NCBI RefSeq assembly: GCF_003432385.1 | Contig: NZ_CP031841.1 | Location: 1,178,001-1,242,000 of the forward strand | Length of the DNA: 64,000 bases | Source: Breoghania sp. L-A4 | GTDB taxonomy: Bacteria; Pseudomonadota; Alphaproteobacteria; Rhizobiales; Stappiaceae | Direction of reading: 5' to 3' | In this document: positions 8,324-16,640 of the stretch, piece by piece | How positions within the stretch are numbered: position 1 is the stretch's first letter | Layout of the letters: every line of letters begins with the position of its first letter | The notes under the pieces: generated by a model | What the model saw: the letters and a program-made list of their open reading frames with translations, nothing else | Databases searched by the model: none | What the model was told of the DNA's origin: nothing | Position numbers and translations under genes: made by a program

Positions 8324-9229
8324 ATGTCCCTCACATACGCCCAGATACGCGCCTTTAACGCCGTCGTGCGGGAGGGAAGCTTCACCAATGCCGCGAAGCA
8401 ACTCGGCGTGTCGCAGCCGGCTGTAACCGCCCAGATCAAGGCGATCGAAGACACCTATGGGGTGCGGCTGTTCGAACGCAGTTCCAAGACGCTGACGTTG
8501 AGCGATCTGGCTCTGGCGCTGTTTGCGACCACCGAGATGGTCGACGACGTTGAGCGTGACGCAGAGGAGATCCTCGCGGCCTATCATGATCTCGACAAGG
8601 GCGAGATTCGTGTGATCAGCGCCGCGCCGCGGATCACCATGGAATTGCTCAGCGAGTTTCATGAGCGTTATCCCAGCGTGCGTATCATCGCCAATTTTGG
8701 CAACGGATCCCAAGTTCTCCAGGCCATTGAGAAGCGCAAGGCCGATGTCGCGATCCTGATGGAAAGTCCCCAGGCGGAGCGGTTTGTATCGGTGCCCTTT
8801 CGCGCCCACCGTCTGATGGCGATGGTGCCGGAGCATCATCCGCTGGCCGGCCGTCGGTCGATCGCGCTCAAAGATCTGATCGGCCACTCGGTGATTTTCC
8901 GGACCGGAGCGTCGGTTGGCCAGCGGCTGCTCGACGAGGCGCTGCAGGCGCAGGGCATCACTATCGTCCCCTCTTTGATCCTGGAGACGCGCGAGGCGGT
9001 GCTCGAAGGGGTGAATTGCGGCATTGGTATCGGGTTCATCTTTGAAGGCGGCAGCTCGCGCGCCAACGGTGTGAAACGGATTCCGATCGACGATCTCACG
9101 ACTGCGATGGTCGAGAACGTCTTTTGCCTCGAGATTCAGTCGCGCCGCAGGGTGATCGAGGCCTTCCTGCAGGTTGCCCGCGATTTGAGCAGTGCGGGCA
9201 GTGCGCCGCCGGCCGCGGCTGCTTCGTGA
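8324..9229 (+). CDS. LysR-family transcriptional regulator
   Basis: 301 residues from the ATG at 8324 (MSLTYAQIRAF); the frame is open further upstream but that part lacks family similarity. N-terminal winged HTH (residues 1-60: SFTNAAKQLGVSQPAVTAQI) followed by a periplasmic-binding-protein-like effector domain (about 90-295). It lies between the metal importer and phoR, on the same strand, and regulators of phosphonate (aminoethylphosphonate) use belong to a similar LysR subgroup, so a phosphorus-related role is conceivable but not shown. The Ala/Ser-rich C-terminal tail is uninformative. Upstream spacing of 209 nt leaves room for its own promoter. Confidence 0.9.
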   Translation: MSLTYAQIRAFNAVVREGSFTNAAKQLGVSQPAVTAQIKAIEDTYGVRLFERSSKTLTLSDLALALFATTEMVDDVERDAEEILAAYHDLDKGEIRVISAAPRITMELLSEFHERYPSVRIIANFGNGSQVLQAIEKRKADVAILMESPQAERFVSVPFRAHRLMAMVPEHHPLAGRRSIALKDLIGHSVIFRTGASVGQRLLDEALQAQGITIVPSLILETREAVLEGVNCGIGIGFIFEGGSSRANGVKRIPIDDLTTAMVENVFCLEIQSRRRVIEAFLQVARDLSSAGSAPPAAAAS

Positions 9230-9240
9230 GGCCACGCTCC

Positions 9241-9264
9241 CGACGCTGCGCTCACGCGGCGTCG
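9241..9264 (+). terminator. Hairpin after the LysR gene, possible terminator
   Basis: A 10-bp GC-rich stem with one G-T wobble (arms 9241-9250 and 9255-9264) and a CTCA loop, 12 nt beyond the stop codon. There is no T tract after it, so it may act as a 3'-end stabiliser or a factor-dependent terminator rather than an intrinsic one. Confidence 0.35.
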
Positions 9265-9339
9265 CGTCCCTGTCACGATCCATGTGATACCAACAGTGTC
9301 CCCCGACCCGCCGGTTTGCCGCTTTGGCGCGCCTTGCCG

Positions 9340-9390
9340 TACCAATCGGTGTGACCCTACGAAATGGGTCATTCCTGGCGGCAGTTGGTA
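9340..9390. repeat. Nested inverted repeats upstream of phoR
   Basis: Outer arms TACCAA (9340-9345) and TTGGTA (9385-9390) enclose inner arms TGACCC (9352-9357) and GGGTCA (9366-9371) with an 8-nt centre TACGAAAT. The inner element looks like a dimeric-regulator operator, the whole like a large imperfect hairpin. It is 70-120 nt before the phoR start codon. No regulator is identified. Confidence 0.3.
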
Positions 9391-9462
9391 TTATGATCGA
9401 CCGACTTTGAGACGGCCGGTGATTCCTGCAGGCCGCCGAATGATTGAAGACTGCTGGACCTC

Positions 9463-10803
9463 ATGACCGACGACGTGAACAGGACGAACGGGGAGCGGCG
9501 CGAACAGGGCGGCTGGCACGCCACATGGCGGCGGCTGGAGCATCAGCGCTGGCTGCTGGCCTGTGTCGCCGCGCTGCTGACAGCGGCTGTCAGTCTGCAT
9601 GAGGTGCCGCCGCGCCACGCCTTGATGGCTCTGGGTGTGATCGTGCTCGTCGCGGCGTTCGCGCCCCAGCGCCGCCGCGCGATGAAGCTCTCGACGAATG
9701 CGCCGAGCAAGGGTTTCGTTTGGCCGGAAACCGGAATGAAGGTGATCGTCGACGCTCTGCCGCATCCCTGTTTCATCGTCGATCGTCGCGGTGTCACACG
9801 CTATATGAACGCTCTCGCGGCGAAACGCTTCGGTACGATCACGCCGGGGGATCCGCTGTCGTTCGCCTTGCGCGCGCCGTCTCTTCTGGAGGGCCTGGAC
9901 CGGGTGAGCGGCGGCGGCGCGACGGAGCGCATCGCCTGGACCGAGAAGGTGCCCACCGAGTCCTGGTACGAGGCGCACATGGCGCCGATGCGGTTGCCAT
10001 CGAGCCCGCTGCGCGACGGCGGCAAGCCGGACTTCGTGCTGGTGTCCGTGCTGGATCTGACCGAACAGCATCGCCTGGAACGCATGCGGGCGGATTTCGT
10101 GGCCAATGCAAGTCATGAACTGCGCACGCCGCTGGCCTCGCTCACCGGCTTCATCGAGACCCTCCAGGGTCCCGCGCGCGATGATCCCGCGGCGCGCGAG
10201 CGTTTTCTCAAGATCATGCTCGAGCAGGCCGAGCGCATGGCGCGGCTGATCGACGATCTGCTGTCGCTGTCGCGAATCGAGCTGAAGGCGAATTTGCGGC
10301 CTGATGCGCGCGTCGATCTCAACGATGTCGCGCGCAGCGTGATCGACGCCATGACGCCGCTGGCGCGTGAGTTGGGCGTGCGTCTCGAGGTCAATCTGCC
10401 GAGCACGCCGATGCTGGCGGCGGGCGAACGCGACGAACTCGTGCAGGTGCTCGGGAACTTGACGGAAAACGCCCTCAAATACGGCGCTGACGGCGAACGC
10501 GTGGAGATTTCCGCCCGTCATGCGCCCGCGCCCAACGGGCCTGGCGAGTGGCTGCTGACCGTGCGCGATTGGGGTCCGGGGATCGCCTCAAAGCATCTTC
10601 CGCGCCTGACGGAGCGCTTTTATCGGGTCGATGACGCGATGAGCCGGGAAATGAAGGGCACCGGGCTTGGGCTCGCCATCGTCAAGCACATTCTCAACCG
10701 CCACCGCGCGCGGCTCGAGATTGTCAGCACTCCGGGCAGCGGGGCCGCCTTCACGGTTCACATCAAGGCCGTCGAGGATACCGGCTCCCAGCCTGTCTCC
10801 TGA
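9463..10803 (+). CDS. phoR: Phosphate regulon sensor histidine kinase PhoR
   Basis: 446 residues. Two hydrophobic stretches near 31-45 and 53-68 anchor the protein, followed by a PAS-like domain (about 93-200), a HisKA domain with the phospho-acceptor H218 in NASHELRTPLASL, and a HATPase domain with N box NLTENALKYG (N336), DWGPGI and GTGLGLAI boxes. PhoR phosphorylates PhoB under phosphate limitation and is held inactive by the Pst-PhoU complex. The layout phoR-pstS-pstS-pstCAB-phoU-phoB is the common alphaproteobacterial order. As in other PhoR proteins there is no large periplasmic sensor domain, consistent with sensing through Pst/PhoU. Start ATG at 9463 has a weak ribosome binding site. 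Confidence 0.95.
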   Translation: MTDDVNRTNGERREQGGWHATWRRLEHQRWLLACVAALLTAAVSLHEVPPRHALMALGVIVLVAAFAPQRRRAMKLSTNAPSKGFVWPETGMKVIVDALPHPCFIVDRRGVTRYMNALAAKRFGTITPGDPLSFALRAPSLLEGLDRVSGGGATERIAWTEKVPTESWYEAHMAPMRLPSSPLRDGGKPDFVLVSVLDLTEQHRLERMRADFVANASHELRTPLASLTGFIETLQGPARDDPAARERFLKIMLEQAERMARLIDDLLSLSRIELKANLRPDARVDLNDVARSVIDAMTPLARELGVRLEVNLPSTPMLAAGERDELVQVLGNLTENALKYGADGERVEISARHAPAPNGPGEWLLTVRDWGPGIASKHLPRLTERFYRVDDAMSREMKGTGLGLAIVKHILNRHRARLEIVSTPGSGAAFTVHIKAVEDTGSQPVS

Positions 10804-10990
10804 CGCGATTGTGTCCTGATCAACCGATCGGGTGTCGTAAAACCGCAACGAATACGCCATAGAAGTCTGGATGTCGGGCGGCGGGCATCCTTCCGCCGCC
10901 GGGGCGCCGCGCAAGTCCGCGCCCCGGTCCGGACAAAGGCGGCGACGATGTGGCGACACGGGCTTGTCCGCACACCCAGAAAGAGGGCAG

Positions 10991-12010
10991 ATGCAGAGCA
11001 AGACCTTCGCGAGCGCCGTGGCGCTGATCGTGGCCGGCACGTTGTCCATGGGGGGTGCCCAGGCGCGCGACCAGTTGCAGATCGTCGGATCGTCGACGGT
11101 GTTTCCGTTCTCCATGGCCGTTGCCGAGCAATTCGGCCAGGATTCCCGTTTCAAGATACCCGTCGTGGAATCGACCGGATCCGGTGGCGGGCTCAAGCTG
11201 TTTTGCAGCGGCGTCGGCGAGGGCACTCCGGATATTTCCAATGCGTCGCGGCGCATGAAGACGTCGGAACTCGAGGCCTGCATGGCCAATGGGGTGACAC
11301 CGGTCGAGGTCACGATCGGGTTTGACGGCATCGTGTTGGCCAACTCGGCCGACGGGCCTGCGTTCGACTTGACGCTGGAACAGATCTTTCTGGCGCTGGC
11401 CAAGGTGGTGCCGCTTGAAGGCAAGTTGGTTGCAAATCCCTATCGCAAATGGTCCGACATCGATCCCGCCCTGCCGGGCGAGAAGATCGAGGTCATCGGT
11501 CCGCCGCCCACCTCCGGAACCCGCGACGCCTTCGAGGAATTGGCGATGGAGGCCGGCTGCCAGGCGGCGGCCGACGCGCAGGCGGTGACGATCGACGGCG
11601 ATGGCTGCATGGAGATGCGTGAGGACGGCGTCTACATCGAGGCCGGCGAGAACGACACGCTGATCGTGCACAAGCTGGAATCCAATCCGCACGTCCTCGG
11701 GATATTCGGCTTTTCCTATCTCGATCAGAATTCCCGCATGATCAAGGGCGCCACGATCGGCGGCGTCGAGCCGAATTTCGCCAATATCGCCGATGCCAAG
11801 TACCCGGTGTCGCGTCCGCTCTATTTCTACATCAAGAAGCAGCACGTGGGCGTGATTCCCGGGATCATGGAATATGTTGCGGAATTCACGTCTGAAGCGG
11901 CCTGGAGCTACACCGGATATCTCGCCGGCAAGGGCCTGATTCCACTGCCGGACGATAAACGGGCCCAGTCCCGCGCGGCGGCCGAATCCCTGACTGCGAT
12001 GGGCATGTAG
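10991..12010 (+). CDS. pstS: Phosphate ABC transporter substrate-binding protein, first copy
   Basis: 339 residues from the ATG at 10991 (MQSKTFASAVA) behind GAAAGAGGG; the open frame extends further upstream but the signal peptide begins here (cleavage near GGAQARDQ). Periplasmic phosphate-binding protein: the binding-site motifs VGSSTVFPF, ESTGSGGG and TSGTRDAFEE are all present. It is clearly related to the second copy 583 nt downstream (same signal-peptide end, ARDQ-QI-GSSTV) but only moderately similar along the length, and uses ESTGSGGG where the second has ESGGSSAG. No Pho box was recognised in the 187 nt before it, so it may be expressed with phoR. Confidence 0.92.
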   Translation: MQSKTFASAVALIVAGTLSMGGAQARDQLQIVGSSTVFPFSMAVAEQFGQDSRFKIPVVESTGSGGGLKLFCSGVGEGTPDISNASRRMKTSELEACMANGVTPVEVTIGFDGIVLANSADGPAFDLTLEQIFLALAKVVPLEGKLVANPYRKWSDIDPALPGEKIEVIGPPPTSGTRDAFEELAMEAGCQAAADAQAVTIDGDGCMEMREDGVYIEAGENDTLIVHKLESNPHVLGIFGFSYLDQNSRMIKGATIGGVEPNFANIADAKYPVSRPLYFYIKKQHVGVIPGIMEYVAEFTSEAAWSYTGYLAGKGLIPLPDDKRAQSRAAAESLTAMGM

Positions 12011-12019
12011 CGATCAACC

Positions 12020-12048
12020 GGCGGCCGCGAGGGCAGTCGGTGGCCGCC
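12020..12048 (+). terminator. Terminator-like hairpin after the first pstS
   Basis: Arms GGCGGCC (12020-12026) and GGCCGCC (12042-12048) around a 15-nt loop, followed by CCTCTTTA. Ten nt after the stop codon. The loop is large and the T tract short, so it is a moderate terminator at best. Confidence 0.5.
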
Positions 12049-12186
12049 CCTCTTTACGGACTTACGCGGCTTGGGCGGACTCGCCACACCGTATTCCGGT
12101 GTTGGCGGCGGCGGAGGCGCGCTCGCTCCGGCATGGCGCGAGACGCGGCTGTTGATAATTAAACGTTATTTATCAAATGGTTGTAA

Positions 12187-12219
12187 TGTCACAAAACTGA
12201 GATTGAACCGTCATATAAC
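12187..12219 (+). promoter_or_regulatory. pstS: Pho box: three 11-bp units upstream of the second pstS
   Basis: TGTCACAAAAC, TGAGATTGAAC and CGTCATATAAC follow one another without a gap, each an 11-bp unit with a TGTCA-like 7-mer and an AAC end; a fourth weaker unit TCACACAACGG follows. This is the pattern bound by PhoB, one monomer per 11-bp unit. TATAAC at 12213-12218 could serve as the -10 element. It would activate the second pstS and the pst genes behind it about 375 nt downstream when PhoB is phosphorylated. Confidence 0.75.
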
Positions 12220-12593
12220 TCACACAACGGGCGACTAGTGTCGCCTCGTTCCCGCTGAGCCCACACAAGACCACGGGCCGCAAAGGCGGGACGGGCACTG
12301 TGGCGTGAGAGGACGAAATCGCACGCCCAGCAAAGGTATCAAGTAAGGGCCGCGGTCAGCTTCCGGGGTACTGCAAGATCGGGAATCCCCGCTGCGCTGA
12401 ATGGAAATACTCAATGAATTCAGAGGTGATACGGCGTCACACCAACGTTATGTCGTCATCATAGAACCGGCGGGCCGCATGAGCGTGCGGTTTCCGTCCC
12501 GGGTGGACGCGCAGCAGCGCTTCTGTGGTCCCGCAGACCCATCTGATACCGCGACACAAGCTTTCTCGATCACGTGAAATATGGAGAACACCC

Positions 12594-13631
12594 GTGAAAA
12601 GCATCACTCTCGCCAGCGTCGCCATCGGCGCCCTCATGATCTCCGCCGCCGGCCAGGCCCAGGCGCGCGACCAGGTCCAGATCGCCGGTTCGTCGACCGT
12701 GCTCCCGTATGCCAAGATCGTTGCCGAGAATTTCGGCGAGACCTTTTCCGACTTCAAGACGCCGGTCGTTGAATCCGGTGGTTCGTCGGCTGGCCTGAAG
12801 GAATTCTGCAAGGGCGTCGGCCCCGACACCATCGACGTCGCGAATGCCTCGCGCCGCATCAAGGACAGCGAAGTCGAAGCGTGCAAGGCTGCCGGCGTGA
12901 CCGACATCCAGGAAATCCGCATCGGCTATGACGGCATCGTCTTCGCCACGGACGTGAACGGCCCGGACTTCGCCCTCGAGCCGGTTGATCTCTACAAGGG
13001 TCTGGCGGCCAAGGTCGTCGTCGACGGCAAGCTGGTCGACAACCCCTACACGATGTGGAACGAAGTGAACCCGGATTTCCCGGCCTGGAAAATCGCGGCC
13101 TTCATTCCCGGCGAAAAGCACGGCACCCGTGAAGTCTTCGAAGAGAAGGTTCTCGCGGCAGGTTGTGAAGTGGCCGGTGATCTGGAAGTCCGCATTGCTT
13201 CCGGAATGGACAAGAAGGCTGCCGGCAAGGATTGCATGGCGGTCCGCAAGGACGGCATGGCTGTCGACATTGACGGCGACTACACCGAGACGCTGGCGCG
13301 CATCGACGCCAACAAGACCGGCATGGGCGTGTTCGGCCTGTCGTTCTACGAGAACAACGCCGACAAGCTGAAGGTCGCCACGATGAGCGGCGTCACGCCG
13401 ACGGTCGAGACGATCGCCAAGGGCGAATATCCGGTGTCGCGTCCGCTGCAGTTCTACGTCAAGAAGGCTCACCTGGGCGTGATCCCGGGCCTCAAGGAAT
13501 ACGTGGAGTTCTTCATCTCCGAGCAGATGACCGGTCCGGACTCCCCGCTCGCCAACTATGGCCTCGTCCCGGCCCCCGATGCCGAGCGTGAAGCCACGCG
13601 CAACGACTTCGAAGCCGGCAAGACCATGTAA
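12594..13631 (+). CDS. pstS: Phosphate ABC transporter substrate-binding protein, second copy
   Basis: 345 residues from a GTG at 12594 with GGAG 8 nt before it; the protein starts (M)KSITLASVAIGALM, a good signal peptide cleaved near AQARDQ. Motifs AGSSTVLPYAK, ESGGSSAG and the KHGTREVFEE segment contribute the phosphate site. This copy directly precedes pstCAB, has its own Pho box ladder and is followed by a strong hairpin, so it is probably the main, highly expressed periplasmic phosphate receptor of the Pst system. Codon choice is more uniform (many AAG, GGC, ATC, AAC) than in the first copy, consistent with high expression. Confidence 0.96.
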   Translation: MKSITLASVAIGALMISAAGQAQARDQVQIAGSSTVLPYAKIVAENFGETFSDFKTPVVESGGSSAGLKEFCKGVGPDTIDVANASRRIKDSEVEACKAAGVTDIQEIRIGYDGIVFATDVNGPDFALEPVDLYKGLAAKVVVDGKLVDNPYTMWNEVNPDFPAWKIAAFIPGEKHGTREVFEEKVLAAGCEVAGDLEVRIASGMDKKAAGKDCMAVRKDGMAVDIDGDYTETLARIDANKTGMGVFGLSFYENNADKLKVATMSGVTPTVETIAKGEYPVSRPLQFYVKKAHLGVIPGLKEYVEFFISEQMTGPDSPLANYGLVPAPDAEREATRNDFEAGKTM

Positions 13632-13641
13632 TCTGGCTTTT

Positions 13642-13669
13642 CGGGCGCGGCGGGGTTCCGCCGCGCCCG
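13642..13669 (+). terminator. Hairpin between pstS and pstC
   Basis: Perfect 12-bp stem (arms 13642-13653 and 13658-13669) with a GGTT loop followed by TATCTTGTTT. It sits 10 nt after pstS. Such intercistronic hairpins usually stop part of the transcripts or protect the upstream mRNA, so that binding protein is made in excess over the membrane subunits. Confidence 0.8.
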
Positions 13670-13730
13670 TATCTTGTTTGCGACAGTGTGTTTCAATCTC
13701 CCGTCCCGGGAGAATGCCGGCAGGACATCC

Positions 13731-15221
13731 ATGACCACGACGACCCTCCTGACGATCGTTCTGGCCCTCGCCGCCGCCGCCTTCGTGCTTGGCCGGTTTA
13801 TCGCGATGCGGCGTGTCAACGGCAATGCACGGCTCCTGCATTCCCGCGAAGGCTACTATGGCGCCTACGCCATGCTGTGGACCGCGCTGCCGGGTATTGC
13901 GATGCTTGCCGCCTGGCTTGTGATCTCGCCGATCGTGGTTCACCAGGCCGTTCGCGACAGTTTTCCCGAAGCGGTGAAATCGACGGAATCGGAATCGACG
14001 CAGCGTCTGTCCATGGGCATGGTCGAATCGATCGCCCGCGGCCTGCGGCTGCTCAACGAGACCGAGACAACCCGCATCAGGGCGGGTTTTTCGGCAGTGC
14101 GTCCGATGCTGGCAGACAAGGGTGTGCCTCTCGCCGGCGACGGCGAGGACTACATGATCGTCTCGGCGGTCAAGCTCAACGCGCTGTCTGACGTCAGTCA
14201 GATGTGGATGTCGATCGTCGTGATTGCGCTCTCCGGACTGGGCATGGCCTACAGCCTGTGGCGCATCCGGCCGGCTGTGCGCGCCCGCAACACGGTTGAA
14301 CGCGCGATCCTCGTCGCGCTGATTTCCGCCTCCGCGATCGCCATCCTGACCACCATCGGCATCGTGCTGTCGATGCTGTCGGAAACCATTCAGTTCTTCT
14401 CCTCGGTGCCGCCGATGGAGTTCTTCTTCGGAACCGTATGGGATCCCCGCTTCGCCGCAACCGTTGGCACCACCTCGACGGACGGCCAGTTCGGTCTGAT
14501 CCCCTTGCTCGCCGGCACGATTTACATCGCCGTGGTCGCCATGTTGTTCGCGGTGCCCATCGGGCTTTTCGCCGCCACCTACATGGCCGAATACGCAGGC
14601 TCGAAGTTCCGCGCGACGGCCAAGCCTCTGATCGAGGTGCTGGCCGGCATCCCCACCATCGTCTATGGCTTCTTCGCCCTGGTGACGGTCGGGCCGCTGC
14701 TGCGCGATCTCAGCGCCGAGCTCAACGGTCTGGTGACGGGCAACGTCTCAAGCTTCATTCAGGCGCAGAGCGTGCTGACGGCGGGTGTCGTCATGGGCAT
14801 CATGCTGATCCCCTTCGTCTCGTCGCTGTCGGATGACATCATCACCGCGGTCCCGCGCTCCATGCGGGACGGATCTCTGGGGCTGGGAGCCACGCGCTCG
14901 GAGACCATGCGCCGGGTGATCCTGCCGGCGGCACTGCCCGGCATCGTCGGCGCGCTGCTGCTCACCGCGTCGCGCGCCGTCGGCGAGACCATGATCGTGG
15001 TGCTGGCCGCCGGGGTGGCGGCCCGCCTGTCGATCAATCCCTTCGAGCCGATGACGACCGTGACCGTCAAGATCGTCAACCAGTTGACCGGCGATCTGGA
15101 ATTCGACACACCCCAGACGCTGGTCGCCTTCGCTCTGGGCCTGACGCTCTTCGTCATGACGCTGGGGCTGAACATCTATGCGCTGTACATCGTGCGCAAA
15201 TACCGGGAGCAGTACGAATGA
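13731..15221 (+). CDS. pstC: Phosphate ABC transporter permease PstC
   Basis: 496 residues from the ATG at 13731 (MTTTTLLTIVLAL); a TTG-initiated extension of 19 residues is possible but unlikely. It is of the long rhizobial type: an N-terminal half with two to three transmembrane segments and a periplasmic region (about 60-165), then the PstC permease core (about 190-496) with the binding-protein-dependent transport motif around EVLAGIPTIVYGFFAL and the ABC-contact loop SLGLGATRSETMRRVILPAALPG, given here only by its position near residues 380-405. It pairs with PstA, with which it overlaps by 4 nt (ATGA), to form the inner membrane phosphate channel. Confidence 0.95.
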   Translation: MTTTTLLTIVLALAAAAFVLGRFIAMRRVNGNARLLHSREGYYGAYAMLWTALPGIAMLAAWLVISPIVVHQAVRDSFPEAVKSTESESTQRLSMGMVESIARGLRLLNETETTRIRAGFSAVRPMLADKGVPLAGDGEDYMIVSAVKLNALSDVSQMWMSIVVIALSGLGMAYSLWRIRPAVRARNTVERAILVALISASAIAILTTIGIVLSMLSETIQFFSSVPPMEFFFGTVWDPRFAATVGTTSTDGQFGLIPLLAGTIYIAVVAMLFAVPIGLFAATYMAEYAGSKFRATAKPLIEVLAGIPTIVYGFFALVTVGPLLRDLSAELNGLVTGNVSSFIQAQSVLTAGVVMGIMLIPFVSSLSDDIITAVPRSMRDGSLGLGATRSETMRRVILPAALPGIVGALLLTASRAVGETMIVVLAAGVAARLSINPFEPMTTVTVKIVNQLTGDLEFDTPQTLVAFALGLTLFVMTLGLNIYALYIVRKYREQYE

Positions 15222-16534
15222 CGGACATGGCCGCGATGGACGCGACTCCCGCGCAGCGCAAGCCGTGGCGCGACATCGGCATCAAGCGCCGTTACGCCGC
15301 CGAACGCCGCTTCAAGGCCTATGGTCTGGCCGCCGTTCTCATCGGCCTGGGGTTCCTGGCGACGCTGATGTATACGGTCGTCTCGAAGGGCTACACCGCC
15401 TTTCAGCAGACGGAAATGGAGCTCACGATCCATTTCGACAAGTCGGTGATCGATCCGCGCGACAAACGCGTGAGTGATCCCAAGGTGCTGCTGATGGCCA
15501 ACTATCCGGCGCTTGTTGTGCAGGCGCTGGCCCGTGAACTCGGCGTGGATCCCAAGGACCGCACGATCTCGCGGCGCCTGTCGGGCATGATCTCCGGCGG
15601 TGCCCGCACGCAGTTGCGCGACATGGTGCTCGAAAATCCCTCGATCATCGGGCAGACGCGCACACTGTGGATTCTCGCCAACGCGGATGTCGATTCCGCC
15701 TTCAAGGGCCAGTTCGACCTCTCGGTCGACGAGTCGCGGCGCAAGGTGGATGATCTTCAGGTCGCCTGGATGAACAAGCTCGCCGATGAGGGAACCCTTC
15801 AGAAGCGGTTCAACTCCGGCATCTTCTTCAACGGCGCATCAAGCCGGCCCGAGATGGCCGGAATGGGCGTTGCGATGATCGGTTCGTTCTACATGATGAT
15901 GATCGTTCTGGTTCTGGCCCTGCCGATCGGCGTCGCCGCCTCGATCTATCTGGAGGAATTCGCGCCGAAGAACCGCTGGACCGACCTGATCGAGGTCAAC
16001 ATCAACAACCTCGCGGCGGTGCCCTCGATCGTCTACGGCCTGCTCGGTCTGGCGGTGTTCATCAATTTCGCCGGTCTGCCGCGCTCGGCTCCGCTGGTCG
16101 GCGGCCTGGTGCTGACGCTGATGACCCTGCCGACGATCATCATCGCCACGCGCGCCGCGCTGAAGGCTGTGCCGCCGTCGATCCGCGCCGCCGCCCTGGG
16201 GATCGGCGCCTCCAAGATGCAGATGGTGTTTCACCATGTGCTGCCGCTGGCCGCCCCCGGCGTGCTGACCGGCACGATTATCGGGCTGGCGCAGGCGCTC
16301 GGCGAGACGGCGCCGCTGCTGCTGATCGGCATGGTGGCCTTCGTCGCGGACTATCCGGGATCTCCGCTTCAGCCCGCCACCGCCTTGCCGGTGCAGATCT
16401 TCATGTGGGCCAACGAGGCGGAGCGCGCCTTCGTCGAGCGCACATCGGGCGCGATCATCATTCTGTTGATGTTCCTTGCGGTCATGAACATTACCGCCAT
16501 CCTGTTGAGGCGCCGGTTCGAGCGCAGATGGTAA
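15218..16534 (+). CDS. pstA: Phosphate ABC transporter permease PstA
   Basis: 438 residues, the start overlapping the pstC stop. As with PstC this is the long form: an N-terminal helix near 40-60, a periplasmic insert (about 65-210) absent from the E. coli protein, and a C-terminal permease core with NNLAAVPSIVYGLLGL near 265 and the coupling loop ALGIGASKMQMVFHHVLPLA near 325-345. The QALGETAPLLLIG segment is characteristic of PstA. It works with PstC and the PstB ATPase to import phosphate from the PstS proteins. Confidence 0.95.
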   Translation: MTDMAAMDATPAQRKPWRDIGIKRRYAAERRFKAYGLAAVLIGLGFLATLMYTVVSKGYTAFQQTEMELTIHFDKSVIDPRDKRVSDPKVLLMANYPALVVQALARELGVDPKDRTISRRLSGMISGGARTQLRDMVLENPSIIGQTRTLWILANADVDSAFKGQFDLSVDESRRKVDDLQVAWMNKLADEGTLQKRFNSGIFFNGASSRPEMAGMGVAMIGSFYMMMIVLVLALPIGVAASIYLEEFAPKNRWTDLIEVNINNLAAVPSIVYGLLGLAVFINFAGLPRSAPLVGGLVLTLMTLPTIIIATRAALKAVPPSIRAAALGIGASKMQMVFHHVLPLAAPGVLTGTIIGLAQALGETAPLLLIGMVAFVADYPGSPLQPATALPVQIFMWANEAERAFVERTSGAIIILLMFLAVMNITAILLRRRFERRW

Positions 16535-16640
16535 ACCGCGGTCGCCCGCCGGTGGTCCGGCGCGCGAACCGACAATGCGACGTGCCTGGCCGTTCGACAC
16601 GCGGACGTAGACGGGCACCGGGGCATGAAGGAGTGATTTG

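Larger units (their letters stand above)
12011..12593 (+). other. Intergenic region with Pho promoter and long pstS leader
   Basis: 583 nt without a credible gene. From left to right: a hairpin (12020-12048), an AT-rich inverted repeat with arms TTGATAA (12152-12158) and TTATCAA (12170-12176), the Pho box ladder (12187-12219), a short hairpin GGCGAC-TAGT-GTCGCC (12230-12245) where transcription may begin, and about 350 nt of apparently untranslated leader. The leader contains small stems such as CCGCA-N6-TGCGG near 12475 and CTGAAT/ATTCAG near 12400-12423. It is unusually long for pstS and could hold a regulatory RNA. Confidence 0.6.

Noticed and set aside
12152-12176. TTGATAA-N11-TTATCAA inverted repeat considered as a terminator
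   Set aside because: Stem is only 7 bp and AT-rich with no T tract on the coding side; more likely part of the promoter region, left unassigned.
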